A DNA stretch of 64,000 bases from Streptomyces exfoliatus (lineage in GTDB: Bacteria > Actinomycetota > Actinomycetes > Streptomycetales > Streptomycetaceae). The stretch is taken from NCBI RefSeq assembly GCF_000725545.1, contig NZ_JNZP01000013.1:62001-126000 (forward strand). Direction: 5' to 3'. The position numbers and the translations under genes were made by a program. Under the pieces are notes generated by a model. It ran no database searches and had not been told where the DNA came from. It saw nothing but the letters and a program-made list of their open reading frames with translations. Below, in pieces: positions 52,980-61,949 of the stretch (position 1 is its first letter; each line of letters opens with the position of its first letter).

Positions 52980-53738
52980 TCAGATCGCCAGGGAGAGCAC
53001 CACCGGCGCGGCCCTGCGGTTCAGCGTGTCGGCCGCCGAGCGCAGCCGGTGCGCGTGCTCGATCGGCAGGGAGAGCGCCAGGCAGCCCACGGCGGAGCCC
53101 GCCGTCAGCGGGACGGCCGCGCAGACGGTGCCCACCGCGTACTCCTGGAGGTCCAGCACGGGGACCGTCGCCGGCTGGCTGTCGAGCTTGGAGAAGAGGA
53201 TCCGCTCGTTGGTGATCGTCCGGGAGGTCAGCCGGGCGATCTTGTGCCGGGAGAGGTGGTCCCGGCGGCCGTTCAGGTCGAGCTGCGTGAGCAGGCACTT
53301 GCCGACCGCGCTGGCGTGCGCGGCCGAGCGGAAGTCCACCCACTCGTTGACCTTGGGCGTGCGCGGACCGTCGGCGAACTGGGTGATCTTCACCTCGCCG
53401 TCGATGTACCGGCTGATGTACACCGCCGCGCCGACGGAGTCGCGCAGCTCCGTCAGGGTCTCCTGGAGCTTGGCCTCCAGGGCTTCGCGGCGGGTCATGC
53501 CGGAGCCGAGGAGGACGAGGGAGTCCCCGATCACGTACGCGCCGTCGGCGACCTGCTCCACGTACCCCTCACGGCGGAGCATGAGGAGCAGCGAGGCGAG
53601 GTGGGCGACGGGCAGGCCGGTTTCGCGCGCGATCTGGACGTCTGTCACTCCGCCACCGTGCCGCGAGACCGTCTCGAGGACGCGCAGGGCGTATTGCACC
53701 GAGTGGAACGGCGCGGTGGGCTCGGGCTTCAGCGCCAC
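52980..53738 (-). CDS. IclR-family transcriptional regulator
   Basis: A 252-residue regulator. The winged helix is residues about 10-70 (HSVQYALRVLETVSRHGGGV, DVQIARETGLPVAHLASLL) and the C-terminal IclR effector domain follows (about 85-250; SRYIDGEVKIT, SAVGKCLL). It is transcribed alone towards a tRNA-Lys. A TGGCATATGCCA palindrome about 127 bases upstream of its start may be its own operator. Target and effector are unknown. Confidence 0.9.
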   Translation of the reverse strand: MALKPEPTAPFHSVQYALRVLETVSRHGGGVTDVQIARETGLPVAHLASLLLMLRREGYVEQVADGAYVIGDSLVLLGSGMTRREALEAKLQETLTELRDSVGAAVYISRYIDGEVKITQFADGPRTPKVNEWVDFRSAAHASAVGKCLLTQLDLNGRRDHLSRHKIARLTSRTITNERILFSKLDSQPATVPVLDLQEYAVGTVCAAVPLTAGSAVGCLALSLPIEHAHRLRSAADTLNRRAAPVVLSLAI

Positions 53739-54145
53739 GGTTTCCCCCTACCAGGTTGTGACCGCAAGCTTTCGACCCACGATAGCCGCCAAGCCCCCTT
53801 TTCGGGGCGGCTGTTGGCGAGAATGATGCGGAGCATCCTGGCCCTACGCTGGGGCTCGCCACCCTGGCATATGCCAAGGTCATGAGTGGTTCGTAGACCC
53901 TCAGGTCAGGGCCGTGCGGGAGGGTGTTCGCGCGTGAGTTCGGGCCACGGCGGGCGGGAGATTTTTTGCGCGGAATCCAGGGGAAGCGGACGCCGTGGAC
54001 GGCTTCTCCGGTGGCCGAGAACCGCCGGAACGGGTCGGAATAAACGGAGACCCCCTCCTGTTATGCCTCCGAAACAGTGCCGCGGCACCTGCCGACGGCA
54101 CTCAGCGCAGCAGTGACCGCACGTGTGCCGAGGAGGGTCCCGAAG
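53739..54145. other. 407-base divergent intergenic region
   Basis: It lies between the IclR gene and the luciferase-like gene. Apart from the palindrome listed separately, it contains GC-rich short inverted repeats and the ribosome site AGGAGGG of the next gene at 54131-54137. Small ORFs have no support. Confidence 0.6.
53865..53876. promoter_or_regulatory. TGGCATATGCCA palindrome, possible IclR operator
   Basis: A perfect 12-base palindrome in the divergent region. It is AT-richer than its surroundings, as expected for a promoter-overlapping operator. Confidence 0.6.
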
Positions 54146-55213
54146 GTGTCCGACGCTATTCGAGGAGAGGTGCGGGGTTCCGCGCCCGTTCCGCTGTCCG
54201 TACTGGACCTGGTGACCGTCGGCAGCGGCAGGACCGCGACCCAGGCGCTGGCCACCAGCGTCGAGCTGAGCCGGCTCGCCGAGCGGCGCGGCTTCCACCG
54301 TCACTGGGTGGCCGAGCACCACTCCATGCCCGGCGTCGCCTCCTCCTCCCCTGCGGTGATCCTCGCCCACCTCGCCGCCCACACCAGCCGCATCCGCCTC
54401 GGCTCCGGCGGCGTCATGCTGCCCAACCACGCCCCGCTCGTCATCGCCGAGCAGTTCGGCACTCTGGAGGCCCTCGCCCCCGGCCGCATCGACCTCGGCC
54501 TCGGGCGCGCCCCCGGCACCGACGGGGCCACGGCCGCCGCCCTGCGCCGCTCCGACACCCTCCACGAGGGTGCCGACGACTTCCCCGAGCAGCTCGCCGA
54601 ACTGACCCGGTTCCTGGACGACGACTTCCCGGACGGGCACCGGTACGCCCGGATCCACGCCGTGCCCGGCCCGGTCCAGGGCCCGAAGGGCCGCCCGCCG
54701 ATCTGGCTGCTCGGCTCGTCCGGCTTCAGTGCCCGCCTCGCCGGTGTGCTCGGACTGCCCTTCGCCTTCGCCCATCACTTCTCGGCCAGGAACACGATCC
54801 CGGCGCTCGACCTCTACCGCGACTCCTTCCGGCCCTCCGCCGTCCTCGACGCCCCGTACGCGGTGATCGGCGTGGCCGCGCTCGCGGCCGACGACCCGAA
54901 GGAGGCGCACCGTCAGGTCCTCACGGGCGCGCTGTCGATGCTGCGGCTGCGCACCGGCCGACCGGGGCTCATCCCGACGCCGGAGGAGGCGGAGGCGTAC
55001 GCGTTCAGCCCCGCCGAGCGCGAGTTCGTGGACGGCTGGCTGGCGAACGTCGTCTACGGCACCCCGGACGAGGTCCGTACGGGCCTGGACGACCTGAGGA
55101 AGCGGACCGGGGCCGACGAGCTGATGATCACGGCCAACGCGCACGGCGGTGAGGCGCGGCTGCGGAGCTACGAGCTCATCGCGGACGCCTATGAACTCCC
55201 GGAGCTGCCGTAG
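54146..55213 (+). CDS. luciferase-like (LLM) flavin-dependent oxidoreductase
   Basis: A 355-residue TIM-barrel monooxygenase of the bacterial luciferase-like family. It shows VAEHHSMPGVASSSPAV, LGSGGVMLPNHAPLVIAEQF and PGRIDLGLGRAPGTD, typical of the MsnO8-like subgroup. It uses reduced FMN or F420; the substrate is unknown. The GTG at 54146 follows AGGAGGG eight bases upstream; ORF extension to 54077 adds no conserved sequence. No flavin reductase lies nearby. Confidence 0.9.
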   Translation: MSDAIRGEVRGSAPVPLSVLDLVTVGSGRTATQALATSVELSRLAERRGFHRHWVAEHHSMPGVASSSPAVILAHLAAHTSRIRLGSGGVMLPNHAPLVIAEQFGTLEALAPGRIDLGLGRAPGTDGATAAALRRSDTLHEGADDFPEQLAELTRFLDDDFPDGHRYARIHAVPGPVQGPKGRPPIWLLGSSGFSARLAGVLGLPFAFAHHFSARNTIPALDLYRDSFRPSAVLDAPYAVIGVAALAADDPKEAHRQVLTGALSMLRLRTGRPGLIPTPEEAEAYAFSPAEREFVDGWLANVVYGTPDEVRTGLDDLRKRTGADELMITANAHGGEARLRSYELIADAYELPELP

Positions 55214-55558
55214 TCGCCGAGGCTGCCGCAGTCCCCGAGGCCGCCGAGGGTGCGCGCCGGCGCGTCCCGACGCGTTCCGGGCCGGGGTCCGCCGGGTAAA
55301 AACCCTGGTCTCCGGGAGACGGTTGGTTCGTGGTCCAACGAACTCCGCCGCACCCCTAAGTGAACCTTAAACCGCTCGTCACCGATGGTGGCGGGCGGTT
55401 CCGTTTTGTGCTGCACGTCTCTGACAAGGCCTTTCTCCGTCGAATTGGTCTAGTCCTCAATCTGGTTCAGACCATTGACGCAGTGTTCACGTGCCGGTTA
55501 TCACTGCTCCAGCTCCTGTACGGCACCACCCCCGCACTCCCCCCGATGGAGGCCGCAC
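55214..55558. other. 345-base chitinase promoter region
   Basis: Contains the double DasR-like element listed separately. An AT-richer stretch around 55340-55420 could hold the -35/-10 boxes. No gene is supported here. Confidence 0.6.
55446..55474 (+). promoter_or_regulatory. pair of 12-bp DasR-like elements in the chitinase promoter
   Basis: TGGTCTAGTCCT at 55446-55457 and TGGTTCAGACCA at 55463-55474 are direct repeats 17 bases apart. This matches the TGGTCCAGACCT-type direct repeats that control Streptomyces chitinase promoters. Confidence 0.85.
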
Positions 55559-57262
55559 GTGCACCCCCGTAAGCCATTGATCGCCGCGCTCCTCAGCTCG
55601 GCCCTCGCCGCCGGCGCCCTCGCGGCGACCGCCGGCCTCGGCTCCGCCCAGGCGGCCGACACGACGACCACTGCCTCTGCGGGCAATGTGCGCATCGCGT
55701 ACTACGACCAGTGGAGCGTCTACGGCAACGCGTTCTACCCCAAGCACCTCGACACCCGGGGCATCGCGAGCCAGCTGGACGTCATCAACTACTCGTTCGG
55801 CAACATCCACCCCACCAACCTCACCTGTTTCATGGCCAACAAGGCCGCGGGTGACGACGCCAACCCCAACGCGGGCGACGGTGCGGGCGACTCGTACGCC
55901 GACTACCAGAAGACCTTCAGCGCGGCGGACAGCGTCGACGGCGTCGCCGACAAGTGGGACCAGCCGATCGTGGGCGTCTTCAACCAGTTCAAGGAACTGA
56001 AGGCGAAGTACCCCCACCTGAAGATCAACATCTCGCTCGGTGGCTGGACCTACTCCAAGTACTTCCACGACGCGGCGAAGACGGACGCGAGCCGCAAGAA
56101 GCTCGTCACCTCCTGCATCGACCAGTACATCAAGGGCAACCTGCCGGTCGAGGGCGGCTTCGGCGGCGCGGGCACGGCGGCCGGCATCTTCGACGGCATT
56201 GACATCGACTGGGAGTACCCGGGCTCGCCCGACGGTCACCTCGGCAACCACTACGGCCCCGAGGACAAGCAGAACTTCACCCTGCTCCTCGCCGAGTTCC
56301 GCAAGCAGCTCGACGCGCACGGCGCGGCCAACGGCGGCAAGAAGTACCTGCTGACCTCGGCCCTCCCGGCCGGCCAGGACAAGATCAAGTACATCGAGAC
56401 CGACAAGATCGGCCAGTACTTGGACTACGCCAACATCATGACGTACGACATGCACGGCGCCTGGGACGGCGACGGGCCCACGTACCACCAGTCCCCGCTG
56501 TTCCCCTCCCCGAACGACCCGACCGACGTGATCGCGCCGGGCACCGAGAAGTACAGCATCGACTCGGCCATCGACTCCTGGATCGACGGCAACCCGGCGT
56601 ACGGCATCGCGGGCGGCTTCCCCGCCAACAAGCTGACCCTCGGCTACGAGTTCTACTACCGCGGCTGGAAGGGCGTCCCGGCCGGCACCACCAACGGCCT
56701 CGCCCAGACCGCGACCGGCGGCTCCAACGCCCGCCCGCTCAGCCAGCAGGCCGGCATCGCGCACTACAAGGAGCTCGGCGGCATCGTCGACAACGCGGCG
56801 ACGACCTTCTGGGACGACCAGTCCAAGTCCTCGTACTTCTACAAGGACGGCGAGTTCTTCACCGGTCTGAACCAGAAGTCCATCCAGGCCCGGGTGGACT
56901 ACGGCAAGCAGCGCGGCCTGGCCGGCGCGATGATGTACTCGCTCCTCGGCCTGGACAACAACGCCACGCTGCTGACCCAGATCAATACCGCGCTCGGCGG
57001 CACCACGGCCCCGCCGACCACAACGCCGCCGACCACTCCGCCGACGACGCCTCCGACCACCCCGCCGACCACCACGCCTCCGACGACCCCGCCGCCCACC
57101 GGCAGCTGCACCGCCCCGGCGTACGTGGCCGGCACCGTCTACAACGGCGGCGCGCTCGTCTCCCACAAGGGCCGCACCTGGAAGGCCCAGTGGTGGACCC
57201 AGAACGAGGAGCCGGGGACGACCGGCGAGTGGGGCGTCTGGAGGGACCAGGGCGCCTGCTGA
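55559..57262 (+). CDS. GH18 chitinase with C-terminal chitin-binding module
   Basis: A 567-residue secreted enzyme. The signal peptide ends near AQA (about residue 32). The GH18 barrel has SLGGWTYSKYF and the catalytic FDGIDIDWEYPG (Glu as acid). A Thr/Pro linker (PPTTPPTTPP repeats, about 485-517) leads to a CBM5/12-type module (YVAGTVYNGGALVSHKGRTW, WWTQNEEPGTTGEWGVW). The GTG start follows GGAGG. It should release GlcNAc oligomers that, after further hydrolysis, feed the NagE system. Confidence 0.95.
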   Translation: MHPRKPLIAALLSSALAAGALAATAGLGSAQAADTTTTASAGNVRIAYYDQWSVYGNAFYPKHLDTRGIASQLDVINYSFGNIHPTNLTCFMANKAAGDDANPNAGDGAGDSYADYQKTFSAADSVDGVADKWDQPIVGVFNQFKELKAKYPHLKINISLGGWTYSKYFHDAAKTDASRKKLVTSCIDQYIKGNLPVEGGFGGAGTAAGIFDGIDIDWEYPGSPDGHLGNHYGPEDKQNFTLLLAEFRKQLDAHGAANGGKKYLLTSALPAGQDKIKYIETDKIGQYLDYANIMTYDMHGAWDGDGPTYHQSPLFPSPNDPTDVIAPGTEKYSIDSAIDSWIDGNPAYGIAGGFPANKLTLGYEFYYRGWKGVPAGTTNGLAQTATGGSNARPLSQQAGIAHYKELGGIVDNAATTFWDDQSKSSYFYKDGEFFTGLNQKSIQARVDYGKQRGLAGAMMYSLLGLDNNATLLTQINTALGGTTAPPTTTPPTTPPTTPPTTPPTTTPPTTPPPTGSCTAPAYVAGTVYNGGALVSHKGRTWKAQWWTQNEEPGTTGEWGVWRDQGAC

Positions 57263-57298
57263 GGCCCTGCCATGACCGGCTGAGCCCCTCATGAACCG

Positions 57299-57336
57299 CT
57301 GCCCCCGCCCGGGATGTCCCTCCCGGCCGGGGGCAG
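57299..57336. terminator. terminator between chitinase and cdgA
   Basis: CTGCCCCCG and CGGGGGCAG enclose a GC-rich inner hairpin between the two convergent genes. Confidence 0.7.
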
Positions 57337-57372
57337 TTCCATGCCCGGGCCCGTGCCTTCGCCCAGGTGGCG

Positions 57373-59343
57373 TCAGACGGGCAGCGGCTCCACGCCGATC
57401 AGTTCGGCGATGCGGTCGGGGGCCACCGCCCGCGAGTACAGCCAGCCCTGCCCCGTGTCGCAGCCGATCCGGCGCAGCCGGCTCGCCTGCCCCGAGGTCT
57501 CGACGCACTCGGCGGTGACCGTGAGGCCCAGCCGGTGCGCGAGCTGCACGAGCGCCTCGACGATCAGCTCGTCCGCCGGGTTGGCGTGTTCCTCGTCCTG
57601 GAAGCCGCGCACGAACGATCCGTCGAGTTTCAGCACCGAGACCGGCAGCCGGCTCAGATAGGCGAGGTTCGAGTAGCCCGTGCCGAAGTCGTCGATCGCG
57701 ATCCGCACGCCCATGTCGCTCAGCGCCTGGAGCGCCTGGAGCGGCCGCCCGGCCGAGCCCATCACGGCGGACTCGGTCAGCTCCAGCTGCAGCAGGTGCG
57801 GCGTTAGCCCGGTCTCGGCGAGGATCCCCGCGACGTCCGCGACGAGGTCGGAGTCCCAGACCTGACGGACCGCCACGTTGACGCTGACGAAGATCGGCCG
57901 CTCGCGCGGATGGTCCTTCTGCCACTGCCGGGCCTGCCGGCAGGCCGTGCGCAGCACCCACCGGCCCAGCTCCACGATGGAGCCGTCCTCCTCGGCGATC
58001 CCGATGAACCGATTCGGCGCCAGCGTGCCGAACTGCGGGTGGTTCCAGCGGACCAGCGCCTCCACCCCGCGCACCGCTCCGTCCGCCAGGTCCACCAGCG
58101 GCTGGTACTCCAGGCCGAACTCTCCGCGTTCCACGGCGGGCCGCAGGGTGGAGGAGAGCGCCTGCCGGGTCATCCGGTGCGCGTTGCGCTCCGGGTCGAA
58201 GAGGGTCCAGCGGGCCTTGCCGTCCGCCTTCGCCCAGTACAGCGTGGTGTCCGCGGCCTGCATCAGGGCGGTAGCGGTCGTCCCGTGCCCGGAGCGCTCG
58301 ACCACACCGATGGAGGCGGAGACCGAGAGCCGCTGGCCGCCCAGGTCGAAGGGGTCCTGGAGTGCGTCGAGCACCGACCGCGCCAGGTCGGCGAGTTGCT
58401 CGGTGCCGGTGGACTCCTCGACCAGGATCGCGAACTCGTCCCCGCCGAGCCGCGCCACGAGATGGCCGCCGCTGCGGGTGTAGCCGTCGCTGTCCGCGCA
58501 CTCGGTCAGGCGGCCGGCGACGGCGGCGAGGAGCCGGTCGCCGACCCGGTGGCCGAGGGTGTCATTGACCGCCTTGAAACCGTCGAGGTCGAGGTAGCAG
58601 AGACCGATCCGCCCTGTTCTGCCATACCCGTAGGACTCGTACGAAGAGCTGATGGTGTCCTTCGCGACGACGCCGTCGGTGCGGTCGGTGCGGGAGCCCC
58701 CGGCCGCCCCCGTCGCCGCCTCGGAGTCCAGGGCCGAGGCCTCCAGGGCGGCCGAGAGGCGCTCGAAGAACAGGGCGCGGTTGGGCAGTCGGGTCACCGG
58801 GTCGTGCATCTGGAGGTGGCGGAGCCGCGCCTGGAGCTCACGCCGGTCGCTGATGTCCGCGATCGACAGCAGGACGCGCCGGCTGTCGGGCACGGGGGCC
58901 ACGGTGACCTCGGCCCACAGCGAGCGCCCGTCGGGGTGCTTGAGGCGGCGGGTGCAGCGGAAGCGGGAGCGGCGGCCGCGCAGCACCTCGCGGTACGCGT
59001 GCCAGGTGCGCCCGTCGGACGCGAGGTCGACGAGGTCGGCGGCTGCCTGCTCGCGCAGGTCGGCGGCCTCGGTGCCGAGGAGCGTGCCGAAGGAGTCGTT
59101 GGCGGCGACGACCACGCCGTCCTGGTCGACGACGGCCATGGCGAGCTGGGAGATCCGGAAGGCGGCCATGCAGTCGCGGTGTTCGGCGTCGGGGCGCTCG
59201 CCGGGGGGCCGGGGGGCGAGGTCGGGGTGAAGCCCGCGGTGGCGCTCGGCGCGGGGCTCGGGGTGACGCTCCGTGAGTGCGGTCTCTGCCGCGTACTTCT
59301 CCGGCGGCTCTGGGTGCACCGGTCCTTCGGGGGTTCCGCTCAC
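57373..59343 (-). CDS. cdgA: PAS-GGDEF-EAL c-di-GMP signalling protein
   Basis: A 656-residue cytosolic protein. A PAS domain (about residues 55-175; DQDGVVVAANDSFGTLLG) precedes a GGDEF domain with intact ARLGGDEFAIL and an EAL domain with VEALVRW and DDFGTGYSNL. Both cyclase and phosphodiesterase active sites appear complete; the inhibitory RxxD site is not evident. Gene order suggests the S. coelicolor CdgA, which controls development; that name is from memory. The GTG at 59343 follows GGGAG; longer ORF starts add unsupported sequence. Confidence 0.88.
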   Translation of the reverse strand: MSGTPEGPVHPEPPEKYAAETALTERHPEPRAERHRGLHPDLAPRPPGERPDAEHRDCMAAFRISQLAMAVVDQDGVVVAANDSFGTLLGTEAADLREQAAADLVDLASDGRTWHAYREVLRGRRSRFRCTRRLKHPDGRSLWAEVTVAPVPDSRRVLLSIADISDRRELQARLRHLQMHDPVTRLPNRALFFERLSAALEASALDSEAATGAAGGSRTDRTDGVVAKDTISSSYESYGYGRTGRIGLCYLDLDGFKAVNDTLGHRVGDRLLAAVAGRLTECADSDGYTRSGGHLVARLGGDEFAILVEESTGTEQLADLARSVLDALQDPFDLGGQRLSVSASIGVVERSGHGTTATALMQAADTTLYWAKADGKARWTLFDPERNAHRMTRQALSSTLRPAVERGEFGLEYQPLVDLADGAVRGVEALVRWNHPQFGTLAPNRFIGIAEEDGSIVELGRWVLRTACRQARQWQKDHPRERPIFVSVNVAVRQVWDSDLVADVAGILAETGLTPHLLQLELTESAVMGSAGRPLQALQALSDMGVRIAIDDFGTGYSNLAYLSRLPVSVLKLDGSFVRGFQDEEHANPADELIVEALVQLAHRLGLTVTAECVETSGQASRLRRIGCDTGQGWLYSRAVAPDRIAELIGVEPLPV

Positions 59344-59699
59344 CGCTCGCTCCCGTAGTGCAGTCGGGCCGGTCACATGTGGTCGGGACGGTCGGCCAAG
59401 GAAGAGTGAGCCGATCATAGAGCCAGCGCGGGGGAGCCTTCCAGCTTCGGAGGCCCTCCGGGGGCTGGCCGGCCCTGTGAGGCTGCCCACCGTCGACGAC
59501 TGCGCGATCGTTTCTGCGCGGGTCTGACACGGGTCGGCGGTGACGTGACCGAATGTGACTTTCCGTGAGCTGAAGCGCGCTCGTGTCGCGTCGACCCCGG
59601 GCCGGTCTCTCACCCGACCGGGGCAGCGGAAACGTGCGAAACACCGCAAACCATCACAAGGTGGGTGGGGTGTCCCGCATTCGCGATCCGGAGGTCCAC
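59344..59699. other. 356-base divergent promoter region (cdgA / protease)
   Basis: Contains several TGAC-type short repeats (for example GGTGACGTGACCGAATGTGAC at about 59538-59558) and the GGAGGT site of the protease gene. No supported gene or RNA. BldD-type sites are possible but I could not confirm one. Confidence 0.5.
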
Positions 59700-60950
59700 G
59701 TGAGGGGTCAGCAGCCACCCGGGGGAGTGGAACGCTCACGACTGCGTGCCGGAGCGGCCGCCTTCACCTCGTTCGCCGCCCTGGCCGCCACCGGGCTCGT
59801 CGCGGGCCCCGCCGTCGGCGCGTCCTCGGCGAGTCCCTGCGCCCTGCCCCGGACGGCGGCCCACCACTCGCTGGGCCTCGACACCTGGAACAGGTCGTAC
59901 CCACGCCCCGACCGCGCCCTCGACGCGGTCATGATCTTCCTGTCCTTCCCGGACGCCGAGCCGCTCACCGAACCGGCCGAACTAGCCGCCGACCACTTCC
60001 CCGCCACGACCGAGTACTTCTCGCGCGCCTCCTACGGCCGCTTCACCCTGCGCCCGCACATCCAGCCCGCCTGGACCCCGATGCCGAAGCCGTCGAGCGC
60101 GTACGACATACGGCGTGACTGGGACGCCCGGCAGCGCGCCGCCTACCTCAGGGACGCGGTCGCCGCCGCCGACGCGAGCGTCGACTTCTCCCGGTACGAC
60201 ATCGTCTACCTGGTCGCCGACCCGGACGCGCCCGGCGTCGACTCCGACGCGACCAAGGTCGTCAACCTCGAACGACCCCTCGAGGTCGACGGCACCGAGA
60301 TCAAGCGGGTCGTCACCGTCTTCGAGCGGCACCCGCCCGACCGCAACGTCCTCGCCCACGAGACCGGCCACGTCTTCGACCTGCCCGACCTCTACCACCG
60401 CCCGGAGGACGGCAAGGGCGACTGGGACACCCATGTGGGCGACTGGGACGTCATGGGCAGCCAGTTCGGACTGTCCCCCGACCTCTTCGGCTGGCACAAG
60501 TGGAAGCTCGGCTGGCTCTCCCGCGCCCAGGTCACCTGCGTGCAGGGCACCGAACCCCGGATGGTCACCCTGGAGCCGACCGACGCCCCGCCCACCGCCG
60601 GCGGCACCCTCGGCACCCGGCTCGCGGTGGTCCGCACCGGCCCCGACACCGTCCTCGCGGTCGAGGCCAGGACGGACGCCGGGAGCAATGCCGACACCTG
60701 CACCGAGGGCGTGCTCGTCTACCGGGTCAGGGGCGGCGCGGCCTCCGGCGACGGCCCGGTGGAGGTCGTCGACGCGCACCCGCGCACCGACGCCTGCTGG
60801 GAGCGCTCCGTCTACCCGCCGCTCGCGGACGCACCGCTGGAGGAGGGCGAGACCCTCACGGTGCCGGGGGTCGGGGTCAGGGTCGAGGTCAGGGACCGCA
60901 CGGAGACGGACGGCTGGACGGTACGGATCACCCCGCCCCCCGTCGACTGA
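59700..60950 (+). CDS. secreted M6-like zinc metalloprotease
   Basis: A 416-residue exported protein. The signal peptide covers about residues 1-40 (LRAGAAAFTSFAALAATGLV). The zinc site is HETGHVFDLPDLYH (HExxH with a downstream Asp/His), as in immune inhibitor A-type M6 proteases. Trp/Asp-rich GDWDVMGSQFG follows. The GTG at 59700 follows GGAGGT. It is likely an extracellular protease; no pro-peptide boundary is certain. Confidence 0.88.
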   Translation: MRGQQPPGGVERSRLRAGAAAFTSFAALAATGLVAGPAVGASSASPCALPRTAAHHSLGLDTWNRSYPRPDRALDAVMIFLSFPDAEPLTEPAELAADHFPATTEYFSRASYGRFTLRPHIQPAWTPMPKPSSAYDIRRDWDARQRAAYLRDAVAAADASVDFSRYDIVYLVADPDAPGVDSDATKVVNLERPLEVDGTEIKRVVTVFERHPPDRNVLAHETGHVFDLPDLYHRPEDGKGDWDTHVGDWDVMGSQFGLSPDLFGWHKWKLGWLSRAQVTCVQGTEPRMVTLEPTDAPPTAGGTLGTRLAVVRTGPDTVLAVEARTDAGSNADTCTEGVLVYRVRGGAASGDGPVEVVDAHPRTDACWERSVYPPLADAPLEEGETLTVPGVGVRVEVRDRTETDGWTVRITPPPVD

Positions 60951-60980
60951 GCGAGGCGACGGCGCCCGCTCCGGGACACG

Positions 60981-61012
60981 AAGAAGCCCCCCGCTTCCGC
61001 GAGGGGCTTCTT
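60981..61012. terminator. terminator between the protease and tRNA-Lys 3
   Basis: AAGAAGCCCC-CCGC and GCGAGGGGCTTCTT form a long stem with one mismatch and a TTCC loop. Confidence 0.8.
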
Positions 61013-61019
61013 CCGTCTG

Positions 61020-61093
61020 TGCGCCGCCAGGGACTCGAACCCCGGACCCGCTGATTAAGAGTCAGCTGCTCTAACCAACTGAGCTAGCGGCGC
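61020..61093 (-). tRNA. tRNA-Lys (anticodon CTT), copy 3
   Basis: Identical in sequence to the copies at 45580 and 52830. The prim-pol-like gene upstream ends inside its first ten bases. Confidence 0.97.
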
Positions 61094-61755
61094 CTGCTGA
61101 CGTCGTAGACATTAGCACCCGGATCGGCGGGAGGAAAAATCGATACCCGCACGTCGGCGGCGGAAGCCGCCCGTACGGCACGCACGCAGGCCCAGAGCAC
61201 GACCTCGGGGCCGGGCAGCCAGGGGTGCCGGGTGTCGGGGGCGACCAGCCAGCGCGGTCCGGAGGGGCCGGAGGCGTCGGAGCGGGGGGAGGGGGCGAGC
61301 GGCGGCACGGTCACCGCGTCCCCGAGCCCGTGGCAGAGCGGCCGGGGGACCGCCTCGCCCCACTCCTCCCAGTCGAGGAGGGCCGGCAGGCGCTGGGCCG
61401 TGCCGGGCGCGGCGAACAGCATCATCCGGCCCCGGTGCACGGCGACGGGCCCCGATCCCGGGCCCTCCTCCCAGAGGCGGCCGAGGATGCGGCGCCCGAA
61501 GACCGGGTCCACGTTGACGACGTCGAAGGCCGACCCGCACGGCAGCACGGCCGGCGAGTCGGGCCGGGCCTCCCAGCGGCCGAGCGCGGCCACGCCGTCT
61601 CCGCCGACGGCCGAGGTGAGCCAGGCGGCTCCGTCGGCGGTCACCCGGGCCGTGTGGTGTCGCCCCTCGTCGCCTTCCCGGAGGAACCGGAAGATGTCGT
61701 GCGAGGTGTCGGGCGCAATGTCGTGCGAGGTCTCTTCGCGCAGCCACGTCGTCAT
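61084..61755 (-). CDS. small primase/polymerase-like (prim-pol) protein
   Basis: A 223-residue protein related to the bifunctional DNA primase/polymerase family widely found in Streptomyces. It has CGSAFDVVNVDPVFGRRIL near the middle and an HRGRMMLFAAPG strand. It starts with a duplicated TSHDI segment (residues about 9-21). No full set of catalytic Asp residues is clear, so it may be inactive or regulatory. The TAG stop falls inside tRNA-Lys 3 (61084-61086). A DUF gene precedes it on the same strand. Confidence 0.72.
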   Translation of the reverse strand: MTTWLREETSHDIAPDTSHDIFRFLREGDEGRHHTARVTADGAAWLTSAVGGDGVAALGRWEARPDSPAVLPCGSAFDVVNVDPVFGRRILGRLWEEGPGSGPVAVHRGRMMLFAAPGTAQRLPALLDWEEWGEAVPRPLCHGLGDAVTVPPLAPSPRSDASGPSGPRWLVAPDTRHPWLPGPEVVLWACVRAVRAASAADVRVSIFPPADPGANVYDVSRRR

Positions 61756-61854
61756 GGCTCCAGATCTACCGGGCGTGACGCCTCTGTCGCCGAGGGTTGG
61801 CGAATCCCGGACAGGAGGGGCGGGCAAGGAGTATCGTGCGGCCCGCATATGCCA

Positions 61855-61888
61855 GGAGGCGCTTCCGGCAGCAACCGGAAGCGCCTCC
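61855..61888. terminator. hairpin between the prim-pol-like and DUF genes
   Basis: GGAGGCGCTTCCGG, a CAGCAA loop and the exact complement. It is a likely terminator for the gene ending at 61950. Confidence 0.75.
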
Positions 61889-61949
61889 CGAGCCCTGGTG
61901 GCGTCCTGCCGGCCAGCCGGCTTCCCAGGGGTGTCGTTCGGGTCGGGCC

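Noticed and set aside
55487..58501. A 1004-codon minus-strand ORF across the chitinase and cdgA
   Set aside because: Arg/Gly/Ala-rich shadow frame of high-GC genes, without a domain or ribosome site; the plus-strand chitinase and in-frame cdgA explain the DNA.
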